Origin: Rhodanobacter humi
Lineage (GTDB): Bacteria > Pseudomonadota > Gammaproteobacteria > Xanthomonadales > Rhodanobacteraceae
DNA: 64,000 nucleotides
Assembly (NCBI RefSeq): GCF_041107455.1
Contig: NZ_JBGBPY010000001.1
Coordinates: 2,294,001 to 2,358,000, forward strand
Direction of reading: 5' to 3'
Shown: positions 17,295 through 26,577 of the stretch, in pieces
Layout: every line of letters begins with the position of its first letter
Numbering within the stretch: position 1 is the first letter of the stretch
The notes under the pieces: model-generated
What the model was told of the DNA's origin: nothing
Databases searched by the model: none
Seen by the model: only the letters and a program-made list of their open reading frames with translations
Position numbers and translations under genes: made by a program

Positions 17295-17667
17295 CAGAAA
17301 ATCTCCAAAGGACGGATTCCCTTCTCCCCGCTGGGGAGACACATCGGCAGGACTGCCGATGTGTGCGGCGCAAGCCGCCCGAAGGGTGAGTGCCAGGGAT
17401 GGCACGAATACAGGTGGCCCGAAGGGCCGGATGAGGGGCGGGTGCTCGCCATGAGCAAGCCTTTTGCGTTCGCCTCCTCTCCCCTTCGGGGAGAGGATTG
17501 AGGTGAGGGACGGGTGCTCGCGCGGGCGCTGATCGAAGCGCGCTTCGATGCGCGTCTCTTGCAAGCGTGGCCCCTCACCCCAGCCCTTTCCTCGCTCCTC
17601 AAAGCCGGCGCCATCAGTGGCGCCTCCCCGCGTGCCCCGGAGGGGAGAGGGAGAAAATCGCGGGCGT
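17295..17667. repeat. Repeat-filled 373-base spacer between leuC and leuD
   Basis: No gene is seen. Successive small palindromes are present: CTCCCCGCTGGGGAG (about 17323), CATCGGCAGGACTGCCGATG, GTGCCAGGGATGGCAC, GGCCCGAAGGGCC followed by GGATGAGGGGC, CTCTCCCCTTCGGGGAGAG with GATTGAGGTGAGGG, and a CCCCTCACCCCAGCCC / GGAGGGGAGAGGG pair near 17571-17650. These are pieces of the chromosome repeat families also found in leuB, 31357-31380 and 33184-33220. They interrupt an otherwise tightly overlapped operon and could lower expression or process the message between leuC and leuD. Confidence 0.8.
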
Positions 17668-19083
17668 TCATGCGGCCACCTCCGTCAGGTACTCGCGCGG
17701 ATCGGCGATGGCGCCCGCGACGGCGGAGGCCGCGGCGGTGGCGGGGCTGGCCAGCACGGTGCGGGCGCCCTTGCCCTGGCGGCCTTCGAAGTTGCGGTTG
17801 GAGGTGGAGACGACCAGTTGCCCCGGCTGTGCCAGGTCGCCGTTCATCGCGATGCACATCGAGCAGCCGGGCACGCGCCACTCGGCGCCGGCGGCGCGGA
17901 ACACCTCGTGCAGGCCTTCGGCCTCGGCGTCGCGGCGCACGGCTTCGGAGCCGGGTACCACCAGCATGCGCACGCCGGCGGCGATGTGACGTCCACGCAG
18001 GACGCCAGCGGCTTCGCGCAGATCGGACAGGCGCGAGTTGGTGCAGCTGCCCACGAACACCACGTCTACCCTGGAACCCTGCATCGGCTGGCCGGCACGG
18101 CTCTGCATGTAGTCCAGCGCGCGCTGTTCCATCGCGTTGCGCGCGGCGGGCACCGGTGCATCCATCGCGATGGCCATGCCGGGGTGGGTGCCGTAGGTGA
18201 CGGTGGGCCTGACCTGGCTGGCGTCGATGCGCACTTCGCGGTCGTACTGCGCACCATCGTCGGTCTTCAGCGTGCGCCAGTGCGCCACCGCGCGATCCCA
18301 TGCTTCACCCTGCGGCACGCGCGGGCGGCCCTGCAGCCATGCGAACGTGGTTTCGTCTGGTGCGATCAGGCCGGCGCGCGCACCGGCCTCGATCGACATG
18401 TTGCACACCGTCATGCGCTCTTCCATCGACAGTTTCCCGATGGCCTCGCCGCGGTACTCGATGACGTGGCCGGTGCCGCCGTCGACGCCGATCGTGCCGA
18501 TGATGTGCAGGATCAGGTCCTTCGCACCCACGCCGGGCGGCAGCTCGCCGTCGACGTGGATCGCCAGCGTCTTCGGCTTGCGTTGCAGCAGGCATTGCGT
18601 GGCCATCACGTGGCCCACCTCGGTGGTGCCGATGCCGAAAGCCAGCGCGCCGAACGCGCCATGCGTGGAGGTGTGGCTGTCGCCGCAGACGATGGTGTTG
18701 CCCGGCTGGGTGGCGCCCAGCTCGGGGCCGATCACGTGCACGATGCCGCGCTCGCGGCTGTCCCAGCCATGCAGTTCGACGCCGAACTCGCGGCAGTTGG
18801 TTTCCAGCTGTGCCACCTGTGCCTGCGCTTCGGGGTTCGCGTAGGGGCGGGTGCCGTCGGCGTTCGCCGGCAGGGTGGGCGTGGAATGGTCCAGCGTGGC
18901 CAGCGTGCGGTCCGGGCGACGCAGCTTCAGGCCGCGCGAACGCAATTCATCGAAGGCCTGCGGCGAGGTGACTTCGTGCACCAGGTGCAGGTCGACGTAC
19001 AGGATCGCCGGGGTGTCGGTGGTTTCGGGTGCGACCACATGGGCGTCCCAGATTTTCTCGAGCAGCGTGCGTGCAGCCGTCAT
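17668..19083 (-). CDS. leuC: 3-isopropylmalate dehydratase large subunit LeuC
   Basis: 471 residues from ATG 19083; the family is ~466-470. It carries the [4Fe-4S] cluster of isopropylmalate isomerase. Cluster ligands are visible in [20 protein letters not shown] and [11 protein letters not shown], and the substrate region is [20 protein letters not shown]. Its start overlaps the ilvE stop by four bases. Its partner leuD follows only after a 373-base repeat spacer. Confidence 0.97.
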   Translation of the reverse strand: MTAARTLLEKIWDAHVVAPETTDTPAILYVDLHLVHEVTSPQAFDELRSRGLKLRRPDRTLATLDHSTPTLPANADGTRPYANPEAQAQVAQLETNCREFGVELHGWDSRERGIVHVIGPELGATQPGNTIVCGDSHTSTHGAFGALAFGIGTTEVGHVMATQCLLQRKPKTLAIHVDGELPPGVGAKDLILHIIGTIGVDGGTGHVIEYRGEAIGKLSMEERMTVCNMSIEAGARAGLIAPDETTFAWLQGRPRVPQGEAWDRAVAHWRTLKTDDGAQYDREVRIDASQVRPTVTYGTHPGMAIAMDAPVPAARNAMEQRALDYMQSRAGQPMQGSRVDVVFVGSCTNSRLSDLREAAGVLRGRHIAAGVRMLVVPGSEAVRRDAEAEGLHEVFRAAGAEWRVPGCSMCIAMNGDLAQPGQLVVSTSNRNFEGRQGKGARTVLASPATAAASAVAGAIADPREYLTEVAA

Positions 19084-20089
19084 GCGGAAGCCTCCATCAG
19101 GGCGGGCTTTTCGTGAGGAGTGCGGCCATGGATGGCCGCTTCTTGATCTTCGCGGTCAGGGACGACCGCATGGGCACCCCTTTCCACCACATCCAGCCAA
19201 CCCCACTTGTCGGCCGTGCGACCATCGAACAGCCCGAAGAAGGCCTCGCGCAGCGCGCGGGTGATCTCGCCGGGCTTGCCGTTGCCGACCGGCTTGCGAT
19301 CCACCGAGCGCACCGGGGTGATCTCGGCAGCGGTGCCGGTCATGAACACTTCGTCCGCCGTGTAGAGGGCTTCCCGCGGCAGGTCGCGCTCCTCCACCGC
19401 GATGCCCATGTCGGCGGCCAGGGCCAGCACGCTGTCGCGGGTGATGCCGGCGAGGATGCCGGCGCTGGACGGCGGGGTGAGCAGCTTGCCGCGCTTCACC
19501 AGGAACAGGTTTTCGCCCGCGCCCTCGGAGAGCATGCCGTTCACGCCCAGCGCGATGCCTTCGTCGTAGCCGCCGCGGCGCGCTTCCAGCCCGATCAGCT
19601 GGCTGCTGAGGTAATTGCCGCCGGCCTTGGCCCAGCTGGGGATGGTGTTCGGCGCGGGACGGTGCCACGAGGACACGCAGACGTCGGCGCCGCGTTCGGC
19701 GGCGTCGCCCAGGTAGGCGCCCCATTCCATCGCCATGATCGCCACGTCCACCGGTGCGCCGGGCTTCGCCAGCACGCCCAGGCCGCCGGCGCCGCGGAAC
19801 ACGATAGGCCGCACGTAGGCGGACTGCAGCCCGTTCGCGCGGATCACCTCGTGGCAGGCCGCGTCGATCTCGGCCTCGCTGTAGCCGACGTCGATTTCGT
19901 ACACCCTGGCCGACTCGAACAGCCGGCGCGTGTGGTCGGCGAGGCGGAAATAAGCCGGGCCGTTCGGTGTGGCATAGACGCGCTCGCCCTCGAACACCGA
20001 GGAGCCGTAGTGCAGGGCGTGCGTGCTGACGTGGACGTTGGCTTCGCTCCACGGCTTGATGCGGCCGTTGTGCCAGAGGAAGGGCGTGC

Positions 20090-20093
<4 letters not shown>
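19080..20093 (-). CDS. ilvE: Branched-chain amino-acid aminotransferase IlvE with repeat-derived tail
   Basis: 337 residues from ATG 20093 (class IV PLP aminotransferase, usually ~305). It catalyses the final transamination to leucine, valine and isoleucine. [35 protein letters not shown], the PLP lysine region [33 protein letters not shown] and [16 protein letters not shown] are conserved. The family usually ends near DKWGWLDVV; here about 35 more residues follow, coded by two tandem palindromes (GCGGCCATGGATGGCCGC at 19122-19139 and GCGGTCAGGGACGACCGC at 19152-19169). The extension therefore appears to be a repeat element read through in frame. It overlaps leuA and leuC by four bases each. 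Confidence 0.93.
19122..19169. repeat. Double palindrome forming the ilvE 3' end
   Basis: GCGGCCATGGATGGCCGC (19122-19139) and GCGGTCAGGGACGACCGC (19152-19169), separated by TTCTTGATCTTC. Both are near-perfect hairpins and lie inside the ilvE frame, coding the non-conserved C-terminal tail. A likely repeat insertion that displaced the original stop codon. Confidence 0.7.
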
Positions 20094-21703
<1,610 letters not shown>

Positions 21704-21735
21704 CGCTGGCTCCGTTGCGGGACGGGCTTTCGGGC

Positions 21736-21771
21736 AACAAAAAACCCCGCGCCATTTCTGGTGCGGGGTTC
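21736..21771 (-). terminator. Attenuator terminator upstream of leuA
   Basis: On the minus strand, ACCCCGCACC-AGAAAT-GGCGCGGGGT forms a GC-rich stem (CCCCGC against GCGGGG, plus CC/GG above) followed at once by TTTTTTGTT. It sits about 33 bases before the leuA start and after the leader peptide, so it can end transcription before leuA when leucine is plentiful. Its 5' arm is also the target of the antiterminator. Confidence 0.9.
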
Positions 21772-21829
21772 TTCGGGTGTTTTCAGGTTCGTTTTCTAGC
21801 TACCTGGACACATGCCCTCAGCCCGCACC
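21760..21829 (-). promoter_or_regulatory. Antiterminator pairing of the leu attenuator
   Basis: GGTGCGGG within the last codons of the leader peptide (minus 21829-21822) is perfectly complementary to CCCGCACC in the terminator 5' arm (minus 21767-21760). Ribosome stalling at the Leu codons (21871-21842) would leave this segment free to pair and prevent the terminator. This is the classic region 2:3 switch of Leu/Ilv attenuation. Confidence 0.85.
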
Positions 21830-21955
21830 TCCGTTGGTAATAAGGAGTACGAGGGAAAGGCTAAGAAGGAGCGCGCCGCGAAGCTGCAGCAGGCCGGCGA
21901 CCGTCGCGGGACGGATCGTTTCGGTGTAGCTGCGGTGGCTGTTGCGCTGCGGCAT
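21818..21955 (-). CDS. leuL: leu operon leader peptide (attenuator)
   Basis: 45 residues. It starts MPQRNSHRSYTETIRP and ends with GALLLSLSLVLLITNGGAG (residues 27-45) before TGA. The control stretch, residues 29-39, has seven leucines, one valine and one isoleucine; its Leu codons are CTC CTT CTT . CTT . CTC . CTC CTT, none of them CTG, the codon that dominates elsewhere in this GC-rich window. Stalling there would signal leucine-tRNA shortage. The ATG lies seven to eight bases from the predicted -10 element with no ribosome-binding site, suggesting a leaderless transcript. Peptide, terminator and antiterminator fit together, which makes chance unlikely. Confidence 0.9.
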   Translation of the reverse strand: MPQRNSHRSYTETIRPATVAGLLQLRGALLLSLSLVLLITNGGAG

Positions 21956-21962
21956 GTCATCG

Positions 21963-21992
21963 ACAGTACGGCAGCCTGTCGGAACGTGTCAA
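21963..21992 (-). promoter_or_regulatory. Promoter of the leu-ilv operon
   Basis: Minus strand: -35 TTGACA (21992-21987), an 18-base spacer, and -10 TACTGT (21968-21963). The -35 is a perfect consensus. The expected start of transcription, about seven bases on, coincides with the A of the leader-peptide ATG at 21955. Confidence 0.75.
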
Positions 21993-21999
21993 CAGTTTC

Positions 22000-22335
22000 T
22001 TGTGAAATCTTTTCGCAGCTTTCGGATTTGGCAATCTGGACGGCTGGACGTCTGAACGATACGCGGGCGCGCGATCACTGGCGTGGCCTTGGACACCGTG
22101 CGCGTCCGTGCCGATGACCCATCGGGGGCGGATTTGACGGCGATCGACGCCCGCGGACTTGCCGCCATGCCGTGCATCGGCACGGCGATGGCAGCGGCGT
22201 CGCGCCGGCTTTGCTGCGGTGCTGCAAATCGACCGGCCGGGCGGCGGTCGCATGTTGCCGTCATTCCGCCTGGGTGGGTCGTGGCATGGGGTCCGGCTTT
22301 GCCGCGCTGCAGTGCGGATCTGGCCGCGGTGGCAC
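22000..22335. other. Non-coding gap between divergent leu operon and lacI
   Basis: About 340 bases between the leu promoter and the lacI promoter. Frames through it lack convincing starts, ribosome sites or domain similarity, and no repeat family seen elsewhere in the window was recognised. It probably holds only upstream regulatory sequence. Confidence 0.5.
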
Positions 22336-22365
22336 TTTACAAGCCGCGATGAAAACGTTTACGTT
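22336..22365 (+). promoter_or_regulatory. lacI promoter with overlapping LacI-type operator
   Basis: -35 TTTACA (22336-22341), 18-base spacer, -10 TACGTT (22360-22365). Between them, TGAAAACGTTTACG (22350-22363) is an imperfect palindrome centred on CG (GAAAAC/GTTTAC, 10 of 12 positions symmetric), the form of operator bound by LacI/GalR regulators. Its place inside the promoter implies autorepression and, because the receptor gene follows lacI by 19 bases, control of the receptor too. Confidence 0.65.
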
Positions 22366-22405
22366 GCGCTCGCCCGCCATCGGGCCAACTCCGTGGGGGA
22401 GCGCA

Positions 22406-23467
22406 GTGACGATAACGATCAAGGACGTGGCGCGCGAAGCGAAGGTCTCCGTGGCCTCGGTGTCGCGCGCGCTCAACGGCAACGGCGGCGTGACCGCGGC
22501 GACCGAGCAGCGCATCCGCGAGGTCGCCGCCCGCCTGCGCTACGTGCCGCACGGCGCGGCGCGCAGCCTGATCACCCGGCGCACCCACACCATCGGAGCG
22601 CTGCTGCCGGATCTGCACGGCGAATTCTTCTCCGAACTGATCCGCGGCATCGACCTGGAGGCACGCTCGCATGGCCTGCACCTGCTGGTTTCCAGCTCGC
22701 ACGACGGCGCGGACGATGCGGCCGCGGCGCTGCGCGCGATGCAGGGGCGCGTGGACGGCATCGTGATCCTGTCCTCGCCGGGCGTGGATGCGGAGTTCCT
22801 CGAGGCGAACCTGCCAGAAGGCCTGCCCAGCGTGCTGCTCAACAGCGACGTGAAGAGCGGTACTGCCGCGGTGCTGAACATCGACAACTTCGCCGGCACC
22901 TACGCCATGGTGCGCCACCTGGTCGCACTCGGGCATGCGCGCATCGCCTTCGTCTGCGGACCGAAGGACAACTACGACGCCCGCCAGCGCGAGGCGGGCT
23001 TCCGCGCGGCGATGGCCAAGCTGGCCCCGGGCGAGCCGCTGCGGATCGTCTCGGGCAACTTCAGCGAGTCGTCCGGCTACCTGGCCGCACGCGAACTGCT
23101 GGCGGGCAAGACGCGCCCGCAGGCCGTGTTCGCCGCCAACGACATGATGGCCGTGGGCTGCCTGCAAGCCTTCAAGGAGGCCGGCCTAGCCGTGCCGGGC
23201 GACATCGCCCTGGCCGGCTTCGACGACATCCCGATTGCGCGTTACGTCACGCCGCCGCTCAGCACGGTGCGCGTGCGCATCGCGGAACTGGGCAAGAACG
23301 CCATGGATCTGCTGGCCGACCTGATGGATCGCCCCGGGTCGTCCGCGGCATCGGTGCACACGCTCGGCTGCGACATCGTCGTGCGCGACTCCTGCGGGGC
23401 ACATCGGGGCGGGGCCGCAACCACCACAACCACAACCAAGAAGCCACGCCGTTCGTCGAGTCGATGA
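22406..23467 (+). CDS. LacI family transcriptional regulator
   Basis: 353 residues from GTG 22406, chosen over the ATG at 22349 because GGGGGAG precedes it and the ATG lies within the predicted promoter/operator. The N-terminal helix-turn-helix is VTITIKDVAREAKVSVASVS with the hinge YVPHGAARSL. A periplasmic-binding-protein-like ligand domain follows (TIGALLPDLHGEFFSELIRG, AVFAANDMMAVGCLQAFKEA, ALAGFDDIPIARYVTPPLST). The C-terminus has a threonine run and basic tail. It heads the receptor/halogenase/glycosidase locus, so it probably senses a sugar produced from the polymer the locus degrades. Confidence 0.93.
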   Translation: MTITIKDVAREAKVSVASVSRALNGNGGVTAATEQRIREVAARLRYVPHGAARSLITRRTHTIGALLPDLHGEFFSELIRGIDLEARSHGLHLLVSSSHDGADDAAAALRAMQGRVDGIVILSSPGVDAEFLEANLPEGLPSVLLNSDVKSGTAAVLNIDNFAGTYAMVRHLVALGHARIAFVCGPKDNYDARQREAGFRAAMAKLAPGEPLRIVSGNFSESSGYLAARELLAGKTRPQAVFAANDMMAVGCLQAFKEAGLAVPGDIALAGFDDIPIARYVTPPLSTVRVRIAELGKNAMDLLADLMDRPGSSAASVHTLGCDIVVRDSCGAHRGGAATTTTTTKKPRRSSSR

Positions 23468-23486
23468 CGGCATTGGAGGGGAGACC

Positions 23487-26400
23487 ATGAGCAGTCAGAA
23501 GCCTTTCATGAAGCGTTTGCTGCCGGCCGCCGTCGCCATGGCGATGGTGGCCGCGGCGCCGGGCATCGTCCTGGCCCAGTCGGCGGATTCCACCTTGCGC
23601 GGGCATGCGCCACCCGAAGCCACGATCACCGCCCGGAACGTGGACACCGGCGCGGTGCGCGTCACCCGTTCGAGCAAGGACGGCAGCTTCGCGCTGGTCG
23701 GTCTGCGGCCGGGCACCTACCAGGTGGATGCGGGCGCGGGCACCCAGAAGACCGTCACGCTGTCGGTGGCCTCGACTGGCACGATCGACCTGGCACCCGC
23801 CGCCGCGCCGGCGACCGCGGCGCCGGCCGGCACCAAGACGCTGGGCGGCGTGACGGTATCGGCATCGACCCTGCCGGACGTCACCACCTCCGAGGTCGGC
23901 AACATCGTCTCGCTGCGCGACATCCAGGCGTTGCCGGCAGCCTCGCGCAACTTCCTGGAATTCGCGGATATCGTGCCGGGCATGGTGTTCACCCGCAATG
24001 CGGACGGCACCACCAGCCTGCGCTCCGGCGCCCAGGCCAGCAGCAATATCAATGTCTACATCGATGGCGTCGGTCAGAAGAACTACGTGCTGTCGGGCGG
24101 CGTCACCGGCCAGAACGCCAGCCAGGGCAATCCGTTCCCGCAGCTGGCGGTCGGCGAGTACAAGGTCATCACCTCCAACTACAAGGCGGAGTACGACCAG
24201 ATCTCCAGCGCCGCGGTGACCGCGGAAACCAAGTCCGGCACCAACGAATTCCACGGCGACGTGTTCGGCAGCTTCACCAACACCCGCCTGCGCGCGATGA
24301 CGCCTTCGGAGCAGGCTGCCCACAACAAGACGCAGTCGCACGAGAAGGACTACGGCTTCGATCTGGGCGGCCCGATCGTGAAGGACATGGCGCACTTCTT
24401 CATCGCCTACGAGGGCAAGGAATTCGACAGCCCCACCACCGTGGTGCCCGGCGTCACCGGCGTCACCGCCTTCCTGCCGGCCGACGTGCAGTCGCAGATC
24501 GGACCGGCGAGCCTGCCGTTCAAGGAAAACGACTGGTTCGGCAAGATCGATTTCGAGCCCACCGAACACGACCGCTTCGAGCTGAGTGGCAAGTATCGCC
24601 ACGAGACCTCCATCAGCGGCCTTGGCGGCGTGACTACCGCAACGGCGGGGCTCAACACCATCAACACCGACAAGCGCTTCGACCTCCGCTGGGATCACAG
24701 CGCCTACAGCTGGTTCAACCGACTGCAGGTGACCTACGAGGATGCGTTCTACACGCCCACGCCGATCGTCCGCGGCGCGGGCAGCAGCTACACCCTCACC
24801 GGCGCGCAGTTGAACACCACCATCCTGCAGACCGGCAACTCGCCGCTGGCCCAGCAGAACAAGGGCCAGAAAGGCCCGGCGATCCAGGACGACCTAACCT
24901 TCAACGACTTGCAGTGGAACGGCGACCACGTCATCAAGATGGGCTTCAAGTACAAGGCCGTGAAGCTCACCGCGCAGGATGCGGGCGATTCCAACGCGCT
25001 GTTCAACTACGCGGTGACACCCGCCGGCACGGAGGCGATCCCGTACCAGGTGCAGTTCGGCGCGCCCACGCCCGGCATCAGCCCGGTGGCCAACAGCTCG
25101 GACAAGCAGCTCGGCCTCTACATCCAGGACGACTGGGCGGTGGACGACCACCTGACCTTGAACCTCGGTGTGCGCTGGGACTACGAGAAGACGCCGTCCT
25201 ACCTCGACTACGTGACCCCAGCGAACGTGGTGGCGGCCTTCGGCATGCAGGATCCGAATGCACCGGCGGGTCAGACCTACGCGCAGACGTTGGCGCTGGG
25301 CGGGGTGAACATCAACGACTACATCAGCACCGGCCACAACCGCCACGCGAAGACGGGCGAGTGGCAGCCGCGCTTCGGCTTCTCCTACGACATCAACGGC
25401 GACCAGCGGCACGTGGTTTTCGGCGGCGTCGGCCGCTCCTTCGACCGCGACCTGTACGAGTCGCTGCAGGTGGAGCAGACCAAGCAGTCGCTGTCGCAAC
25501 CCACGATCATGTTCAACACGCCCGACGTGCCGTGCACGGTCGGCGTGAACAGCTGCTACGCGTGGAACCCGGCCTACCTCAGCATCCCGACCCTGCAAGG
25601 CCTGGTGGCCGGCAGCAACACTGGCAAGGAAGTCGACCTGGTTACCAACAACCTCAAGGCGCCGTATTCCGACCAGTTCAGCATCGGCATGCGCAACCAG
25701 ATAGGCGACTGGAACACCAGCGCGACGCTGGCCTACATCGCCAGCCACAACGGCCTGGTGTACACGCTGGGCAACCGCTATCCGAACGGCAGCTTCTGGC
25801 AGAACGGCAGCCAGCCCTGGGGCAACGGCATTCCCGGCTTCGGCAGCCTGATCATCGGCAACAACGGGCTGGAGACGCGCACCAAGCAGCTGTTGCTGTC
25901 GGCCGAGAAGCCGTACACGAAGGAATCGCACTGGGGCGCGACGATCGCCTACACCTATTCGGACACGGAGCAGAACAACGACAACGCCGATCCCACCGAC
26001 CAGTACGCGTTCGACTACGAATGGATCGGCAACTATCCGTTCACCTCGTCCGGCGTGGCCAAGCACCGCCTGGTGATGACCGGCACGATGGATGGCCCGT
26101 GGGGCTTCACGCTGGGCGCCAAGCTGACCCTGGCCACGCCGATCCCCGACCTCAACCTCGCCTGCTTCGGGGCGCCGGCCTCCAACGTGGACAGCGGCGG
26201 CGTGGCCGGCAGCGGCTGCCGTTCGGCGGCGGTCGCACCGCCGGGCAACGGGCGCTTCCTGATCGGCGGCAAGATCTTCGGCTACCGCGACCTGGACTTC
26301 CAGGCCACGAAGAACTTCAAGATCTACGGCAACCTCAACGCCTACGTGCGCTTCGACCTGATCAACGCGTTCAATTGGAACAACTACGTCGGCTACCTGG

Positions 26401-26510
26401 AAAACTGGGGATCGAACGGCAGCTACAACCCTGTCGTGACCTACAACCCCACCGGCGACATCACGGGGTATCCACGCACGGTCAAGCTCTCGATGGGCAT
26501 AAGCTTCTGA
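23487..26510 (+). CDS. TonB-dependent outer-membrane receptor (carbohydrate type)
   Basis: 1007 residues from ATG 23487 with GGAGGGGAG upstream. It has a signal peptide (KRLLPAAVAMAMVAAAPGIV, ending LAQ), then an incomplete carboxypeptidase-regulatory-like beta domain (residues ~40-95, DGSFALVGLRPGTYQVDAGA), a candidate TonB box (GGVTVSAS), a plug (PAASRNFLEFADIVPGMVFT ... VYIDGVGQKNY) and a long beta-barrel ending in phenylalanine (LSMGISF). This Oar-like type usually imports oligosaccharides in Xanthomonadales sugar loci. It follows lacI by 19 bases and is followed by a strong hairpin. Confidence 0.93.
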   Translation: MSSQKPFMKRLLPAAVAMAMVAAAPGIVLAQSADSTLRGHAPPEATITARNVDTGAVRVTRSSKDGSFALVGLRPGTYQVDAGAGTQKTVTLSVASTGTIDLAPAAAPATAAPAGTKTLGGVTVSASTLPDVTTSEVGNIVSLRDIQALPAASRNFLEFADIVPGMVFTRNADGTTSLRSGAQASSNINVYIDGVGQKNYVLSGGVTGQNASQGNPFPQLAVGEYKVITSNYKAEYDQISSAAVTAETKSGTNEFHGDVFGSFTNTRLRAMTPSEQAAHNKTQSHEKDYGFDLGGPIVKDMAHFFIAYEGKEFDSPTTVVPGVTGVTAFLPADVQSQIGPASLPFKENDWFGKIDFEPTEHDRFELSGKYRHETSISGLGGVTTATAGLNTINTDKRFDLRWDHSAYSWFNRLQVTYEDAFYTPTPIVRGAGSSYTLTGAQLNTTILQTGNSPLAQQNKGQKGPAIQDDLTFNDLQWNGDHVIKMGFKYKAVKLTAQDAGDSNALFNYAVTPAGTEAIPYQVQFGAPTPGISPVANSSDKQLGLYIQDDWAVDDHLTLNLGVRWDYEKTPSYLDYVTPANVVAAFGMQDPNAPAGQTYAQTLALGGVNINDYISTGHNRHAKTGEWQPRFGFSYDINGDQRHVVFGGVGRSFDRDLYESLQVEQTKQSLSQPTIMFNTPDVPCTVGVNSCYAWNPAYLSIPTLQGLVAGSNTGKEVDLVTNNLKAPYSDQFSIGMRNQIGDWNTSATLAYIASHNGLVYTLGNRYPNGSFWQNGSQPWGNGIPGFGSLIIGNNGLETRTKQLLLSAEKPYTKESHWGATIAYTYSDTEQNNDNADPTDQYAFDYEWIGNYPFTSSGVAKHRLVMTGTMDGPWGFTLGAKLTLATPIPDLNLACFGAPASNVDSGGVAGSGCRSAAVAPPGNGRFLIGGKIFGYRDLDFQATKNFKIYGNLNAYVRFDLINAFNWNNYVGYLENWGSNGSYNPVVTYNPTGDITGYPRTVKLSMGISF

Positions 26511-26516
26511 CGGCCG

Positions 26517-26541
26517 GCCGGGGCGCCTCGCGCGCCCCGGC
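26517..26541 (+). terminator. Strong GC hairpin after the TonB receptor gene
   Basis: GCCGGGGCGC-CTCGC-GCGCCCCGGC is a perfect ten-base-pair stem with a five-base loop, just after the receptor stop. There is no U-run, so it is more likely a 3'-end stabiliser or partial terminator that lets the receptor be expressed above the downstream genes. Confidence 0.6.
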
Positions 26542-26577
26542 TGCCCCGTTCGATCATTCCCTGTCGTCGAGACGTCC

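Noticed and set aside
17295-17667. CRISPR-like appearance of short repeats
   Set aside because: The palindromes differ in sequence and spacing; there is no regular repeat-spacer pattern and no cas gene.
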